In this document: positions 1 through 7,497 of the stretch, in pieces | How the letters are laid out: each line of letters starts with the position of its first letter | How positions within the stretch are numbered: the first letter of the stretch is position 1 | Assembly: GCA_013042165.1 (NCBI GenBank) | Contig: JABDQT010000076.1 | Span: 1 to 7,497, forward strand | Direction of reading: 5' to 3' | DNA: 7,497 bases | Source: Kiritimatiellales bacterium | GTDB taxonomy: Bacteria > Verrucomicrobiota > Kiritimatiellia > Kiritimatiellales > Pontiellaceae | Program-made: the position numbers and the translations under genes | Notes under the pieces: model-generated | What the model saw: only the letters and a program-made list of their open reading frames with translations | Told to the model about the DNA's origin: nothing | Database searches by the model: none

Positions 1-582
1 CTGGTGGACCGCACCAATCCCTATGGCGGCGGGCATCTTCTCCCGCGGGGGCTTCTGCGCGAGCCGATGCGTAACATCAAGCGCGCCGGTTTCATCTTCA
101 TTACCAAGTGCGGTGAGGGAGGCGAACCGGAGCTGAAGGAGCAGTTGCGGCGGCTTAATCCTGTGGCGGAAATCTCGGAATGCCGTCATGCAGCCAAATA
201 CCTGAAGGATGTTTTCGGCAATACCACCTATGATCTGGACAAGCTGAAGGGCCTGAAGATCGCGGCCATATCCGCCATTGCCGTTCCGGAAAGTTTTGAG
301 AACGCACTGCGCAGCTTCGGTGCGGAGATTGTCTATTCCCGCCGCTTTGCCGACCACCACCGCTTCACCCAGCAGGAAATCATCAACACCATCAACTGGG
401 GCATGAAACGCGGGGCCGAAGCCATTCTGACCACCGAAAAGGATGCGGTGCGTTTCCCGTTCGTGGACCGCCGGGATATTCCCATCATCTTCATGCGTGT
501 GGAGATCGAGATGCTCAGCGGGGAAGAGGAGTTTATGGACTGGATCTCACGCATCTGCTTCAAGTCCCCCCGCACCGCATAA
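1..582 (+). CDS. lpxK: Tetraacyldisaccharide 4'-kinase LpxK, C-terminal part (5' end outside window)
   Basis: LpxK phosphorylates the 4' position of the tetraacyl-disaccharide 1-phosphate lipid A precursor using ATP, at the cytoplasmic face of the inner membrane. The reading frame is open from base 1, so the start lies upstream of the window; 193 codons are visible before TAA. Numbering from the first visible codon, the family signatures are NPYGGGHLLPRG followed by LREP (residues 6-22), the RRFADHHRFT block (114-123) with its DHH, and TTEKDAVRF (144-152). These are the conserved C-terminal-half motifs of LpxK, and the length fits the last ~60% of a protein usually about 330-370 residues long. 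The GTG at base 4 is an internal codon, not a start. The gene converges on carB. A hairpin lies immediately after, and partly overlaps, its stop codon. No frameshift is seen. The identification is firm; only the missing N-terminus, including the ATP-binding P-loop, cannot be checked. Confidence 0.93.
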   Translation: MVDRTNPYGGGHLLPRGLLREPMRNIKRAGFIFITKCGEGGEPELKEQLRRLNPVAEISECRHAAKYLKDVFGNTTYDLDKLKGLKIAAISAIAVPESFENALRSFGAEIVYSRRFADHHRFTQQEIINTINWGMKRGAEAILTTEKDAVRFPFVDRRDIPIIFMRVEIEMLSGEEEFMDWISRICFKSPRTA

Positions 583-611
583 AAAAAGCGGCCGCTTTCG
601 CGACCGCCTTT
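580..611 (-). terminator. Intrinsic terminator for the leftward carA operon, possibly bidirectional
   Basis: Read on the minus strand, bases 611-588 form a stem with a GAAA tetraloop (loop 599-596). Inner pairs are 600-602 with 593-595, there is one A/C mismatch (603/592), then 604-606 pair with 589-591. Base 607 is bulged, 608 pairs with 588, and the A/T pairs 609-611 with 585-587 extend it. The minus strand then runs into seven consecutive T (587-581). This is a typical Rho-independent layout, about 145 nt downstream of the carB stop. On the plus strand the same hairpin ends only in TTT followed by GG, so it is a weaker terminator for lpxK. The T tract overlaps the lpxK stop codon. Confidence 0.7.
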
Positions 612-688
612 GGAATGGTAGAGAGTAAAAAAGGAGAAACCAAAAACCCCTCCACCAATAGGACTATTCGCTACCTTTGACCCGCCTG

Positions 689-713
689 TAGATTAAATGT
701 TCAAAATAATCTA
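689..713. repeat. Short inverted repeat in the lpxK/carB convergent spacer
   Basis: TAGATTA (689-695) and TAATCTA (707-713) are perfect 7-bp inverted arms around an 11-nt A/T-rich loop. The stem is A/T-rich with no adjacent T tract, so it is a poor terminator. It may be a 3' UTR hairpin of the carB transcript or simply chance. No gene is apparent anywhere in the 583-756 spacer. Confidence 0.3.
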
Positions 714-756
714 ATGCGCCTTTTTGGCCCGGTTTTCGCGGGGATAGACAGGAATG

Positions 757-3700
757 TTAAGCGTGGTATTCCTGAATAGCCTGTACATTCCAATCGTGTT
801 CCTTGATGTAGCGGATGGCCTTGACGGTTGCCTTCGCGCCCGATTCCGTAGTCACAATCGGCAGACCGCGCAGGATGGCTTCGGAACGGATCTTGATTTC
901 ATCGACGCGGGCAACCGGACCGCTGGGGGTATTGACCACCAGCTGCACGCCGCTTTCCTTCATCAGATCAATGACATTCTTACCGTCTTCAGCCAGCTTA
1001 TGGGTCAGCGTGACCTCCAGACCGGCACTGTGCAGGGCCTGCGCCGTGCCCTCGGTCGCCACCAGACTGAATCCACTCTCCACGAATTCCTTGGCAATTT
1101 CCTCAATCCAATCCTTGTCGCGGTCTTTCGCGCTGAGGAAGACGGTGCCTTCGGTGGGCAGCACCTGACCGGCGGCAATTTCCGCTTTCCAGAAGGCCAG
1201 TTCAAAATTGGTATCGATGCCCATCACTTCGCCGGTGGATTTCATTTCCGGGCCCAGGATCGGATCGACGCCCGCAAAGCGATTGAACGGGAAGACCGCT
1301 TCCTTGACGGCATACCACTCTACTTTGGGTTCGAAGCCGACCAGCCCGAGTTCGTCGAGGGTCAGGCCCATGGCGATCTGTGTGGCGATGTTGGCCAGGG
1401 GGACATTAGTTGCCTTGGAAACATACGGGACCGTGCGCGAGGCACGCGGATTCACTTCGATGATATAAAAATCATCGTCCTTTACGGCAATCTGCGCATT
1501 CATCAGGCCCTTCACCTTCAGCTCCAGCGCCATAGCCGTGCAGGCCGTTTTGATCCGTGCAACCATCTCGTCGGACAAGGTGTAGGGCGGAATTGAGCAG
1601 GCGCTGTCGCCGGAATGAATGCCGGCTTCCTCGACGTGCTCCATCACTCCACCGACGTAGACATCCTTGCCGTCACAGACGAGGTCGACGTCGACTTCGA
1701 TCGCATGCTCAAGGAAGCGGTCGATAAGCACCGGATGATCCGGACTTGCGGCGAAGGCGGCGTTGACGAACGGTTCGAGTTCCTCTTCCTCATAGGCAAC
1801 CATCATAGCGCGTCCGCCGAGCACGAACGATGGGCGGATCATCACCGGGAAGCCGATGCGTTCGGCAATGGCTTCAGCTTCTGCGAGGGTCTTGGCCGTC
1901 GCCGATTCCGGCTGCTTGAGTTTGAGCTTGTCGAGCAGCTGGCGGAACAGCTCGCGGTCTTCGGCCGCGGCGATGCTTTTCGGCGAGGTGCCCAGGATGG
2001 GAACCCCGGCTTCGAGCAGGCGGTCGGCCAGGTTGAGCGGAGTCTGTCCGCCCATCTGGACAATCATGCCGAGCGGTTTCTCCGCCTCGTAGATGTTCAT
2101 GACGTCTTCGAAGGTCAGCGGCTCGAAGTAGAGCTTGTCGGAGGTGTCGTAGTCGGTCGAAACCGTCTCGGGATTCGAATTGACCATGATGGCTTCGTAG
2201 CCCATTTCGCGCAGGGCCTTGACGGTGTGGACGCAGGAATAGTCAAACTCGATGCCTTGGCCGATACGGTTCGGACCGGAGCCGAGGACGATCACGCTCT
2301 GCTTATCGGTCGGGCGCGTTTCGTCCAGTTCGGCATAACAGGAATAGAAGTAGGGCGTGGAGGCCGCGAACTCCCCGGCGCACGTATCGACGAGGCTGTA
2401 GACCGGAATTATGCCGAACTTCTTGCGCAACGCGCGGATCTCGTTGCCGGTACATCCACGCAAGGCGCCGATCTGGTCGTCGGAAAAACCGTTCTTCTTG
2501 GCATATTTCAGTAGGTCATGATCCAGCTCGGCAGCATCGATCAGCTGCTTTTCAATTTCAACGATCTGCAGGATCTGGTCAATGAACCATGGATCCATGT
2601 AGGTCATCTTATGAATCTTCTCGGCTGAATAACCCTTCTTCAGCGCCATTTTGATGGCAATGGTCCGCTCGGTGCAGGTGGTCAGGAGGTAGTCATCGAG
2701 CCGGGCTTCGTCAACCTTGGCTTCGGCCTTCAGGTCGAGGCCGTCGACGCCGATTTCCAGGGAGCGGAACGCCTTCTGCAACGACTCCTTGAAGTTGCGG
2801 CCGATGGCCATCGTTTCACCGACCGACTTCATGCTGACACCAAGGCGGTTATCCGCCATGGGAAACTTTTCAAAGGTAAAGCGCGGCAGCTTGGTAACCA
2901 CATAGTCGATGCTGGGTTCGAAGCAGGCCGGGGTTTCACGAGTAATGTCGTTGGGTAGCTCGTCGAGGGTATAGCCCGCTGCAAGCTTGGCCGCCAGTTT
3001 CGCGATCGGGAAGCCGGTCGCCTTGGAAGCGAGGGCGGACGAGCGGGAAACGCGCGGGTTCATTTCGATAATGGCCAGACGTCCGGTTTCAGGGTGAATG
3101 CAGAACTGCACATTCGATCCTCCGGTTTCGACGCCGATGACACGCAAGACCTTCAGAGAAGCATCGCGCATAATCTGATATTCGCGATCGGTCAGGGTTT
3201 GCGTCGGAGCAACCGTAATGGAGTCGCCGGTATGAATGCCCATCGGATCCATATTTTCAATGGCGCAGATGATCACCGCGTTATCCTTCTTGTCGCGCAT
3301 CACCTCCATCTCGAACTCTTTCCATCCGAAGACGGATTCTTCGAGTAGAACCTCCGTGGTCAGACTGGCTTTCAGCCCGCCTTCCGCGATGGTCATCAGT
3401 TCGTCCATGTTCTGGGCAATGCCGCCGCCCGTGCCGCCCAGCGTGAAGGAGGGCCGGACAATGATTGGAAACTCAAGTTTCTCCGTGGCCACGTGACGCG
3501 CTTCATCGAGATCGTGTACTTCGAAGCTCTTGAGCGTTTCGATCCCCGCTTCCTCCATGGCCGTTTTGAACAGGTCCCGTTCCTCGCCGCGCATGATGGC
3601 ATCGTATTTGGCACCGATCATTTCCACGCCGTACTTTTCGAGAATACCCTGCTCAACCAGTTTCATCGCGGTGTTAAGCGCGGTTTGGCCTCCGAGTGTC

Positions 3701-3963
3701 GGAAGGATGGCGTCGGGCTTTTCCTTGATGATGATCTTTTCAACCGCCTCGGGCGTGATCGGCTCGATATAGGTGCGATCGGCCGTCGCCGGGTCGGTCA
3801 TGATCGTCGCCGGGTTGGAGTTGATCAGCGAGACGGTATAGCCCTCCTCGCGCAGCGCCTTGCAGGCCTGCGTTCCGGAATAGTCAAACTCGCAGGCCTG
3901 GCCGATCACAATCGGCCCCGACCCAATAATCAGAATATGGTGAATGTCTTCTCTTTTAGGCAT
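757..3963 (-). CDS. carB: Carbamoyl-phosphate synthase large subunit CarB
   Basis: CarB is the synthetase subunit of glutamine-dependent carbamoyl-phosphate synthase. It activates bicarbonate, combines it with ammonia channelled from CarA, and phosphorylates carbamate, using two ATP in total, for pyrimidine and arginine synthesis. The ATG at 3963 gives MPKRED, matching the conserved family start. It has a GGAAAA ribosome-binding sequence at 3973-3968. An in-frame TTG at 3975 lies partly within that sequence and is unlikely to be used. The product is 1068 residues, a normal full length. It shows the expected duplicated structure: carboxyphosphate ATP-grasp half (about 1-400, with [17 protein letters not shown] at 14-30 and [12 protein letters not shown] at 170-181), oligomerisation segment (about 401-550), carbamoyl-phosphate ATP-grasp half ([16 protein letters not shown] at 561-576, [14 protein letters not shown] at 710-723), and a C-terminal MGS-like allosteric domain (about 938-1068, with NTPSG at 1011-1015). 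The allosteric domain suggests effector control, as by UMP/IMP in enterobacteria, but the ligand here is not known. It is the last gene of the cluster. Confidence 0.97.
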   Translation of the reverse strand: MPKREDIHHILIIGSGPIVIGQACEFDYSGTQACKALREEGYTVSLINSNPATIMTDPATADRTYIEPITPEAVEKIIIKEKPDAILPTLGGQTALNTAMKLVEQGILEKYGVEMIGAKYDAIMRGEERDLFKTAMEEAGIETLKSFEVHDLDEARHVATEKLEFPIIVRPSFTLGGTGGGIAQNMDELMTIAEGGLKASLTTEVLLEESVFGWKEFEMEVMRDKKDNAVIICAIENMDPMGIHTGDSITVAPTQTLTDREYQIMRDASLKVLRVIGVETGGSNVQFCIHPETGRLAIIEMNPRVSRSSALASKATGFPIAKLAAKLAAGYTLDELPNDITRETPACFEPSIDYVVTKLPRFTFEKFPMADNRLGVSMKSVGETMAIGRNFKESLQKAFRSLEIGVDGLDLKAEAKVDEARLDDYLLTTCTERTIAIKMALKKGYSAEKIHKMTYMDPWFIDQILQIVEIEKQLIDAAELDHDLLKYAKKNGFSDDQIGALRGCTGNEIRALRKKFGIIPVYSLVDTCAGEFAASTPYFYSCYAELDETRPTDKQSVIVLGSGPNRIGQGIEFDYSCVHTVKALREMGYEAIMVNSNPETVSTDYDTSDKLYFEPLTFEDVMNIYEAEKPLGMIVQMGGQTPLNLADRLLEAGVPILGTSPKSIAAAEDRELFRQLLDKLKLKQPESATAKTLAEAEAIAERIGFPVMIRPSFVLGGRAMMVAYEEEELEPFVNAAFAASPDHPVLIDRFLEHAIEVDVDLVCDGKDVYVGGVMEHVEEAGIHSGDSACSIPPYTLSDEMVARIKTACTAMALELKVKGLMNAQIAVKDDDFYIIEVNPRASRTVPYVSKATNVPLANIATQIAMGLTLDELGLVGFEPKVEWYAVKEAVFPFNRFAGVDPILGPEMKSTGEVMGIDTNFELAFWKAEIAAGQVLPTEGTVFLSAKDRDKDWIEEIAKEFVESGFSLVATEGTAQALHSAGLEVTLTHKLAEDGKNVIDLMKESGVQLVVNTPSGPVARVDEIKIRSEAILRGLPIVTTESGAKATVKAIRYIKEHDWNVQAIQEYHA

Positions 3964-3967
3964 GATA

Positions 3968-3973
3968 TTTTCC
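3968..3973 (-). promoter_or_regulatory. carB ribosome-binding site
   Basis: GGAAAA reads on the minus strand, ending four bases before the carB ATG at 3963. The carA start is preceded by the same GGAAAA at a closely similar distance (7064-7059), which supports both start choices. This site sits inside the direct repeat copy at 3969-3977, at the edge of the inserted module. Confidence 0.6.
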
Positions 3974-3977
3974 AACT

Positions 3978-4010
3978 ATGAATTATGAAATATGAGCTAT
4001 GAAAGTGGAT
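3978..4010. repeat. Left inverted arm (ATGAnnn heptamers x4)
   Basis: Four heptamers in exact 7-nt register, ATGAATT, ATGAAAT, ATGAGCT and ATGAAAG, are followed by TGGAT, which ends immediately before the stop codon of the four-helix-bundle gene (4011-4013). The inner 13 bases TATGAAAGTGGAT (3998-4010) are a perfect inverted copy of 4368-4380. Over 31 bases (3980-4010 against 4398-4368) the two arms match at 25 positions. Confidence 0.75.
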
Positions 4011-4379
4011 TTAATTCCCTTTGGATTTTTTGACCCATGTCACCATAATGGCAATGAGTTCATCGCATTCCTGCCACAGTATATCGATTTTTTCGGGTGT
4101 AACATTGCATCCTTCTTTCAGCAGTTCGAGCCAGAGTTGGCTTTCGTCTGCTTCCTGTAAGCACTGCTCTAATTTTGAAATAAATTCTGCCGTACTGCGA
4201 GCCCTGAACGCTTCCCGGAAGTTGGCAGCAACCGAGGTTCCCGACCTTAAAAGCTGTTTACCGCAAACTTGGATCTCCGTGTTTTGCTTTGGTAAAGATG
4301 AATACAGGCGTATGATTTCAAGCGCAAAAGCTTTGGTTCGTTTTCTGAAATCATAATTGGAGGAATCATCCACTTTCAT
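4011..4379 (-). CDS. Four-helix-bundle protein, 23S rRNA intervening-sequence protein (IVP) family
   Basis: This 122-residue protein belongs to the small four-helix-bundle family first noticed as ORFs inside 23S rRNA intervening sequences. The related diversity-generating-retroelement protein Avd has the same fold. The family core is plain: QLLRSGTSVAANFREA (42-57), the following RARSTAEFISKL (59-70), and EADESQLWLELL (76-87). Predicted helices lie at about 11-30, 35-57, 63-90 and 94-119. The sequence is soluble, with no signal peptide, and ends in a basic KKSKGN tail. Biochemical function is unestablished for this group; nucleic-acid binding is a reasonable guess, not a demonstration. The ATG at 4379 lies inside the right inverted arm, and the stop abuts the left arm. 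No good Shine-Dalgarno sequence precedes it, only GA-rich repeat. It is 30 bp from guaA and 47 bp from carB, on the same strand. It is more A/T-rich than its neighbours, consistent with separate origin. The ORF is intact, suggesting selection or recent arrival. Confidence 0.88.
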   Translation of the reverse strand: MKVDDSSNYDFRKRTKAFALEIIRLYSSLPKQNTEIQVCGKQLLRSGTSVAANFREAFRARSTAEFISKLEQCLQEADESQLWLELLKEGCNVTPEKIDILWQECDELIAIMVTWVKKSKGN

Positions 4380-4400
4380 ACTTCATCTTTCATCTCTCAG
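4368..4400. repeat. Right inverted arm (ATGAnnn heptamers x3)
   Basis: Read on the minus strand this arm is ATGAAAG, ATGAAGT, ATGAAAG then TGGAT, preceded by a degenerate CTGAGAG. ATCCACTTTCATA (4368-4380) is the perfect 13-bp inverted complement of 3998-4010. The last heptamer supplies the ATG start and the first codons (M-K-V-D) of the four-helix-bundle gene, so the start codon would be sequestered if the arms paired in RNA. The arms are separated by 357 nt. Confidence 0.75.
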
Positions 4401-4409
4401 GTTTCCATC

Positions 4410-5954
<1,545 letters not shown>

Positions 5955-5957
<3 letters not shown>

Positions 5958-5971
5958 TATTTCGTTTCCTT
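5955..5971 (-). promoter_or_regulatory. carA/guaA TAATG overlap and guaA ribosome-binding site
   Basis: The carA stop TAA (5959-5957) shares one base with the guaA start ATG (5957-5955). AAGGA at 5971-5967 lies 9 nt before the guaA start, within the last codons of carA. This arrangement fixes the guaA start and is typical of termination-reinitiation coupling within one mRNA. Confidence 0.75.
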
Positions 5972-7054
5972 CATTAAGTCGATGAACTCCTCGAAGAGGT
6001 AGAACGGGTCGTGGGGACCGGGGGCCGCTTCGGGGTGGTACTGCACGCAGAAGAGCGGCTGCTGCTTGTGCTTGAGTCCGGCGACCGTTTTGTCGTTCAG
6101 GTTGAGGTGGGTGATTTCGGCGACCGCCGGATCGACGCTGTCGGCATCGATGCAGAAGCCATGGTTGTGCGAGGCGATCTCCACCTTGGTGGTGCGCAGA
6201 TCCTGAATCGGCTGGTTACCGCCGCGATGACCGAACTTCAGCTTGAAGGTTTCGGCACCGAGGGCGAGGCCGAGCATCTGGTGACCGAAGCAGATGCCGA
6301 ACATCGGACGCTTGGATTCAATCAGCTTGCCGACCAGCTCAGTGACCTCGGGTGCGCCGGCCGGGTCGCCGGGACCGTTGGAGACAAAGATGCCATCGGG
6401 GCGGGTGGCCAGAATTTCTTCCGCAGCGGACGTATTGGGGTAGACGGTGCATTCGCATCCAAGTTCATCGAGAATACGCAACTGGTTCAGTTTGATGCCG
6501 CAGTCGATAACGGCCACCTTATAAGTGGCGTCCGGTTTGCCGTCTTTCGGCCAGACGTAGGTTGCATCGGTGGTGACTTCGGTAGCGAGGTTGCGGCCCA
6601 CGAGCCCATCGGAGGCCTTGGCCTTCTTAACAAGGCTCTCCTTGTCGAGATCCTCGGTGGAAACCACGCATTTCATGGCGCCTTTGTCGCGAATGTGCAG
6701 GGTGATGGCACGCGTGTCGACATCATCGATGCCGATCTTGCCGTTTTCCGCGAGATAGTCCGGCAGCGATTTGGTCGCCCGCCAGTTGCTGTGCATGCGG
6801 GAACATTCACTGACCACCAAGCCCTCTGCAAAAATACCGCGCGACTCCACGTCCTCTTCATTGACGCCATAGTTGCCGATCAGCGGATAGGTCATGGTGA
6901 CGATCTGGCCGTGGTAGGAGGGGTCGGTCAGAATCTCCTGATAGCCGGTCATTGATGTGTTGAAGACGAGTTCTCCGTAAAATTCGCCCGAACCCGCAAA
7001 GGCCCGCCCCTCAAAACAGGTTCCATCCTCGAGTGCAATAATTGCTTTTTTCAT
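5957..7054 (-). CDS. carA: Carbamoyl-phosphate synthase small subunit CarA (glutamine amidotransferase)
   Basis: CarA hydrolyses glutamine and passes ammonia through an internal tunnel to CarB, with which it forms carbamoyl-phosphate synthase. The 365-residue product is a usual bacterial length. The N-terminal CarA-specific domain (about 1-150) shows [20 protein letters not shown] (14-33) and [18 protein letters not shown] (35-52). The class I amidotransferase domain follows, with SNGPGDP (225-231), nucleophile Cys255 in GICFGHQ (253-259), GHRGGNQP (275-282) and the His340/Glu342 pair in QYHPE. The full triad is present. The ATG at 7054 opens [11 protein letters not shown], the common family start, preceded by GGAAAA at 7064-7059. 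It is the first gene of the leftward cluster, overlaps guaA by one base, and is parted from its partner carB by about 2 kb. Confidence 0.97.
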
Positions 7055-7079
7055 AGTGTTTTCCGCAAAATTACGATTG

Positions 7080-7094
7080 TTTAGCGCATCTAAA
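7080..7094. repeat. Small inverted repeat in the carA leader
   Basis: TTTAG (7080-7084) and CTAAA (7090-7094) surround CGCAT, lying 26-40 bases upstream of the carA ATG. It could be an operator half-site pair or a leader hairpin, but a 5-bp repeat in A/T-rich DNA is easily due to chance. Confidence 0.2.
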
Positions 7095-7110
7095 TTTCAA
7101 AATTCGGAAT

Positions 7111-7139
7111 ATCATCCATGCCGCGCACCGCCCTTGCAA
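7111..7139 (-). promoter_or_regulatory. Possible carA promoter (weak)
   Basis: On the minus strand TTGCAA (7139-7134) and GATGAT (7116-7111) are spaced by 17 nt, each matching the sigma-70 consensus at 4 of 6 positions. A transcript would start about 45-50 nt before carA. An alternative -10, TATAAA at 7148-7143, has no convincing -35. The operon must have a promoter in this region, but which site is used is uncertain. Confidence 0.25.
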
Positions 7140-7205
7140 CCCTTTATATGATCGAAATGTTTTCATGCCTGCCGAAGCGACATTTTACACCCGAAAATTA
7201 GGGGA

Positions 7206-7234
7206 TTGACCTGTGGGAGTAAGGTCCATACACT
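7206..7234 (+). promoter_or_regulatory. Probable sigma-70-type promoter of the rightward gene
   Basis: TTGACC (7206-7211, 5 of 6 to the -35 consensus) and TACACT (7229-7234, 4 of 6 to the -10 consensus) are separated by exactly 17 nt. Transcription would begin near 7241, leaving a leader of about 40 nt to the ATG at 7283. This is the best promoter match in the 228-bp divergent spacer 7055-7282, which otherwise holds no gene that I can see. Confidence 0.55.
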
Positions 7235-7282
7235 ACGCGCTCATTTTTCAAAATAGAAGCTGTTCAAAGGAGTATTCAATTT

Positions 7283-7497
7283 ATGAGCACCGATGCAAAA
7301 ACGGAAGAAAAGCAAGCCAGTGCAACACACGCCCTCATCTTCGAGCTGGAATATGTCGCCGCCGACACGCGTGCAGTTGAATATGAGTCGCTCAAGAGTG
7401 CCGCTTCTACGAAGGGGGTTGAACTCACCCCCGTGCTGTTCTCCCGTTCTGGTATGTCGCCGGTTCACCGCACCGCCGTCACCGACGTGCTGCTGCA
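7283..7497 (+). CDS. N-terminus of a possible HAD-superfamily protein with altered motif I (3' end outside window)
   Basis: The ATG at 7283 is preceded by AAAGGAG (7266-7272), a strong ribosome-binding site 10 nt upstream, and by a good promoter; 71 codons are visible. After a charged N-terminal tail (about 1-15), residues 17-29 read ALIFELEYVAADT, which resembles HAD motif I (IFDxDGxLxDT). It continues as a helix-like EYESLKSAASTKGVELTP, much as the cap of beta-phosphoglucomutase-like HAD phosphatases continues after motif I. If this alignment is right, the nucleophilic Asp and the second Asp of DxD are both Glu (Glu21, Glu23). That would be expected to reduce or abolish phosphotransfer. The family call is by eye and rests on one motif plus its downstream pattern; motifs II-IV lie outside the window. 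It could equally be an unrelated protein. It is divergent from the carA operon and may share regulation with it only by proximity. Confidence 0.5.
   Translation, partial: MSTDAKTEEKQASATHALIFELEYVAADTRAVEYESLKSAASTKGVELTPVLFSRSGMSPVHRTAVTDVLL

Larger units (their letters stand above)
3978..4401 (-). mobile_element. IVS-like module: four-helix-bundle gene bracketed by heptamer-repeat inverted arms
   Basis: About 424 bp separates the ends of guaA and carB. It consists of an inverted arm, the 122-codon four-helix-bundle gene and the opposite arm, with an imperfect direct repeat just outside. G+C over 4021-4380 is about 44% by hand count (157 of 360), against about 50-60% in sampled 60-base stretches of guaA and carB. 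IVSs in 23S rRNA genes of Leptospira, Coxiella and others are known to have complementary ends and often to encode this protein family. The same architecture here sits in a protein-coding operon. No transposase is present. Mobility is inferred from structure only; how such an element would move is not evident. Confidence 0.55.

Noticed and set aside
725..742. Second terminator-like hairpin close to the carB stop
   Set aside because: Only a 4-bp CCCG/CGGG stem with a 7-nt loop and a short broken A/T tract; much weaker than the hairpin at 580-611.
754..2514. Long plus-strand open frames (754-1596, 1615-2514) opposite carB
   Set aside because: They are exactly antisense to well-conserved CarB sequence, lack ribosome-binding sites and show no recognisable family. 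They reflect codon bias of carB.
3964..3975. Upstream TTG start for carB giving four extra residues
   Set aside because: The TTG lies in the GGAAAA ribosome-binding stretch; the ATG at 3963 restores the conserved MPKR start with proper spacing.
3978..4401. Insertion sequence, diversity-generating retroelement or CRISPR array
   Set aside because: There is no transposase, reverse transcriptase, template/variable repeat pair or regularly spaced repeat-spacer structure. The four-helix-bundle protein is of the IVP type, and the heptamers are contiguous without spacers.
7055..7282. Riboswitch or pyrimidine-responsive attenuator upstream of carA
   Set aside because: I see no conserved aptamer, PyrR-type anti-antiterminator or terminator hairpin in the leader; only short A/T-rich inverted repeats.
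7241..7468. Minus-strand 75-codon frame opposite the rightward gene
   Set aside because: It overlaps a plus-strand gene with a strong ribosome-binding site and promoter, and its product shows no recognisable features.

Overview
The window looks like a chromosomal housekeeping segment from a Gram-negative-type bacterium. The lipid A gene lpxK implies an outer membrane. Base composition is moderate (hand-counted stretches of guaA and carB are about 50-60% G+C). The lineage cannot be fixed from sequence alone. The mix of LpxK, standard CarA/CarB/GuaA and an IVP-type four-helix-bundle protein is compatible with the PVC superphylum (for example Kiritimatiellota or Verrucomicrobia), but that is a guess.

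Layout: (1) 1-582 (+), the 3' part of lpxK. (2) 583-756, a convergent spacer with a hairpin plus T7 tract that reads best as the terminator of the leftward operon. (3) 757-7054 (-), a leftward gene cluster transcribed in the order carA, guaA, small four-helix-bundle gene, carB. carA and guaA overlap by one base (TAATG). (4) 7055-7282, a divergent promoter region. (5) 7283-7497 (+), the 5' end of a gene whose N-terminus resembles a HAD-type hydrolase with an altered catalytic motif.

CarA and CarB form glutamine-dependent carbamoyl-phosphate synthetase, which feeds pyrimidine and arginine synthesis. GuaA makes GMP from XMP. CarA and GuaA are both class I glutamine amidotransferases, so the operon couples two glutamine-consuming branches of nucleotide synthesis.

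The most notable structure is the 0.42-kb module between guaA and carB. A 122-residue four-helix-bundle protein of the family first described from 23S rRNA intervening sequences (IVSs) is bracketed by inverted arms. These arms share a perfect 13-bp inverted repeat, lie within 31-nt arms matching at 25 positions, and are built of degenerate ATGAnnn heptamers. The arms abut the stop codon on one side and contain the start codon on the other. Outside them lies a 9-bp direct repeat (8/9 match) resembling a target-site duplication. Removing the module and one repeat copy leaves a 13-nt guaA-carB spacer with the carB ribosome-binding site intact. This suggests an IVS-like element that inserted into a protein-coding operon rather than into rRNA.
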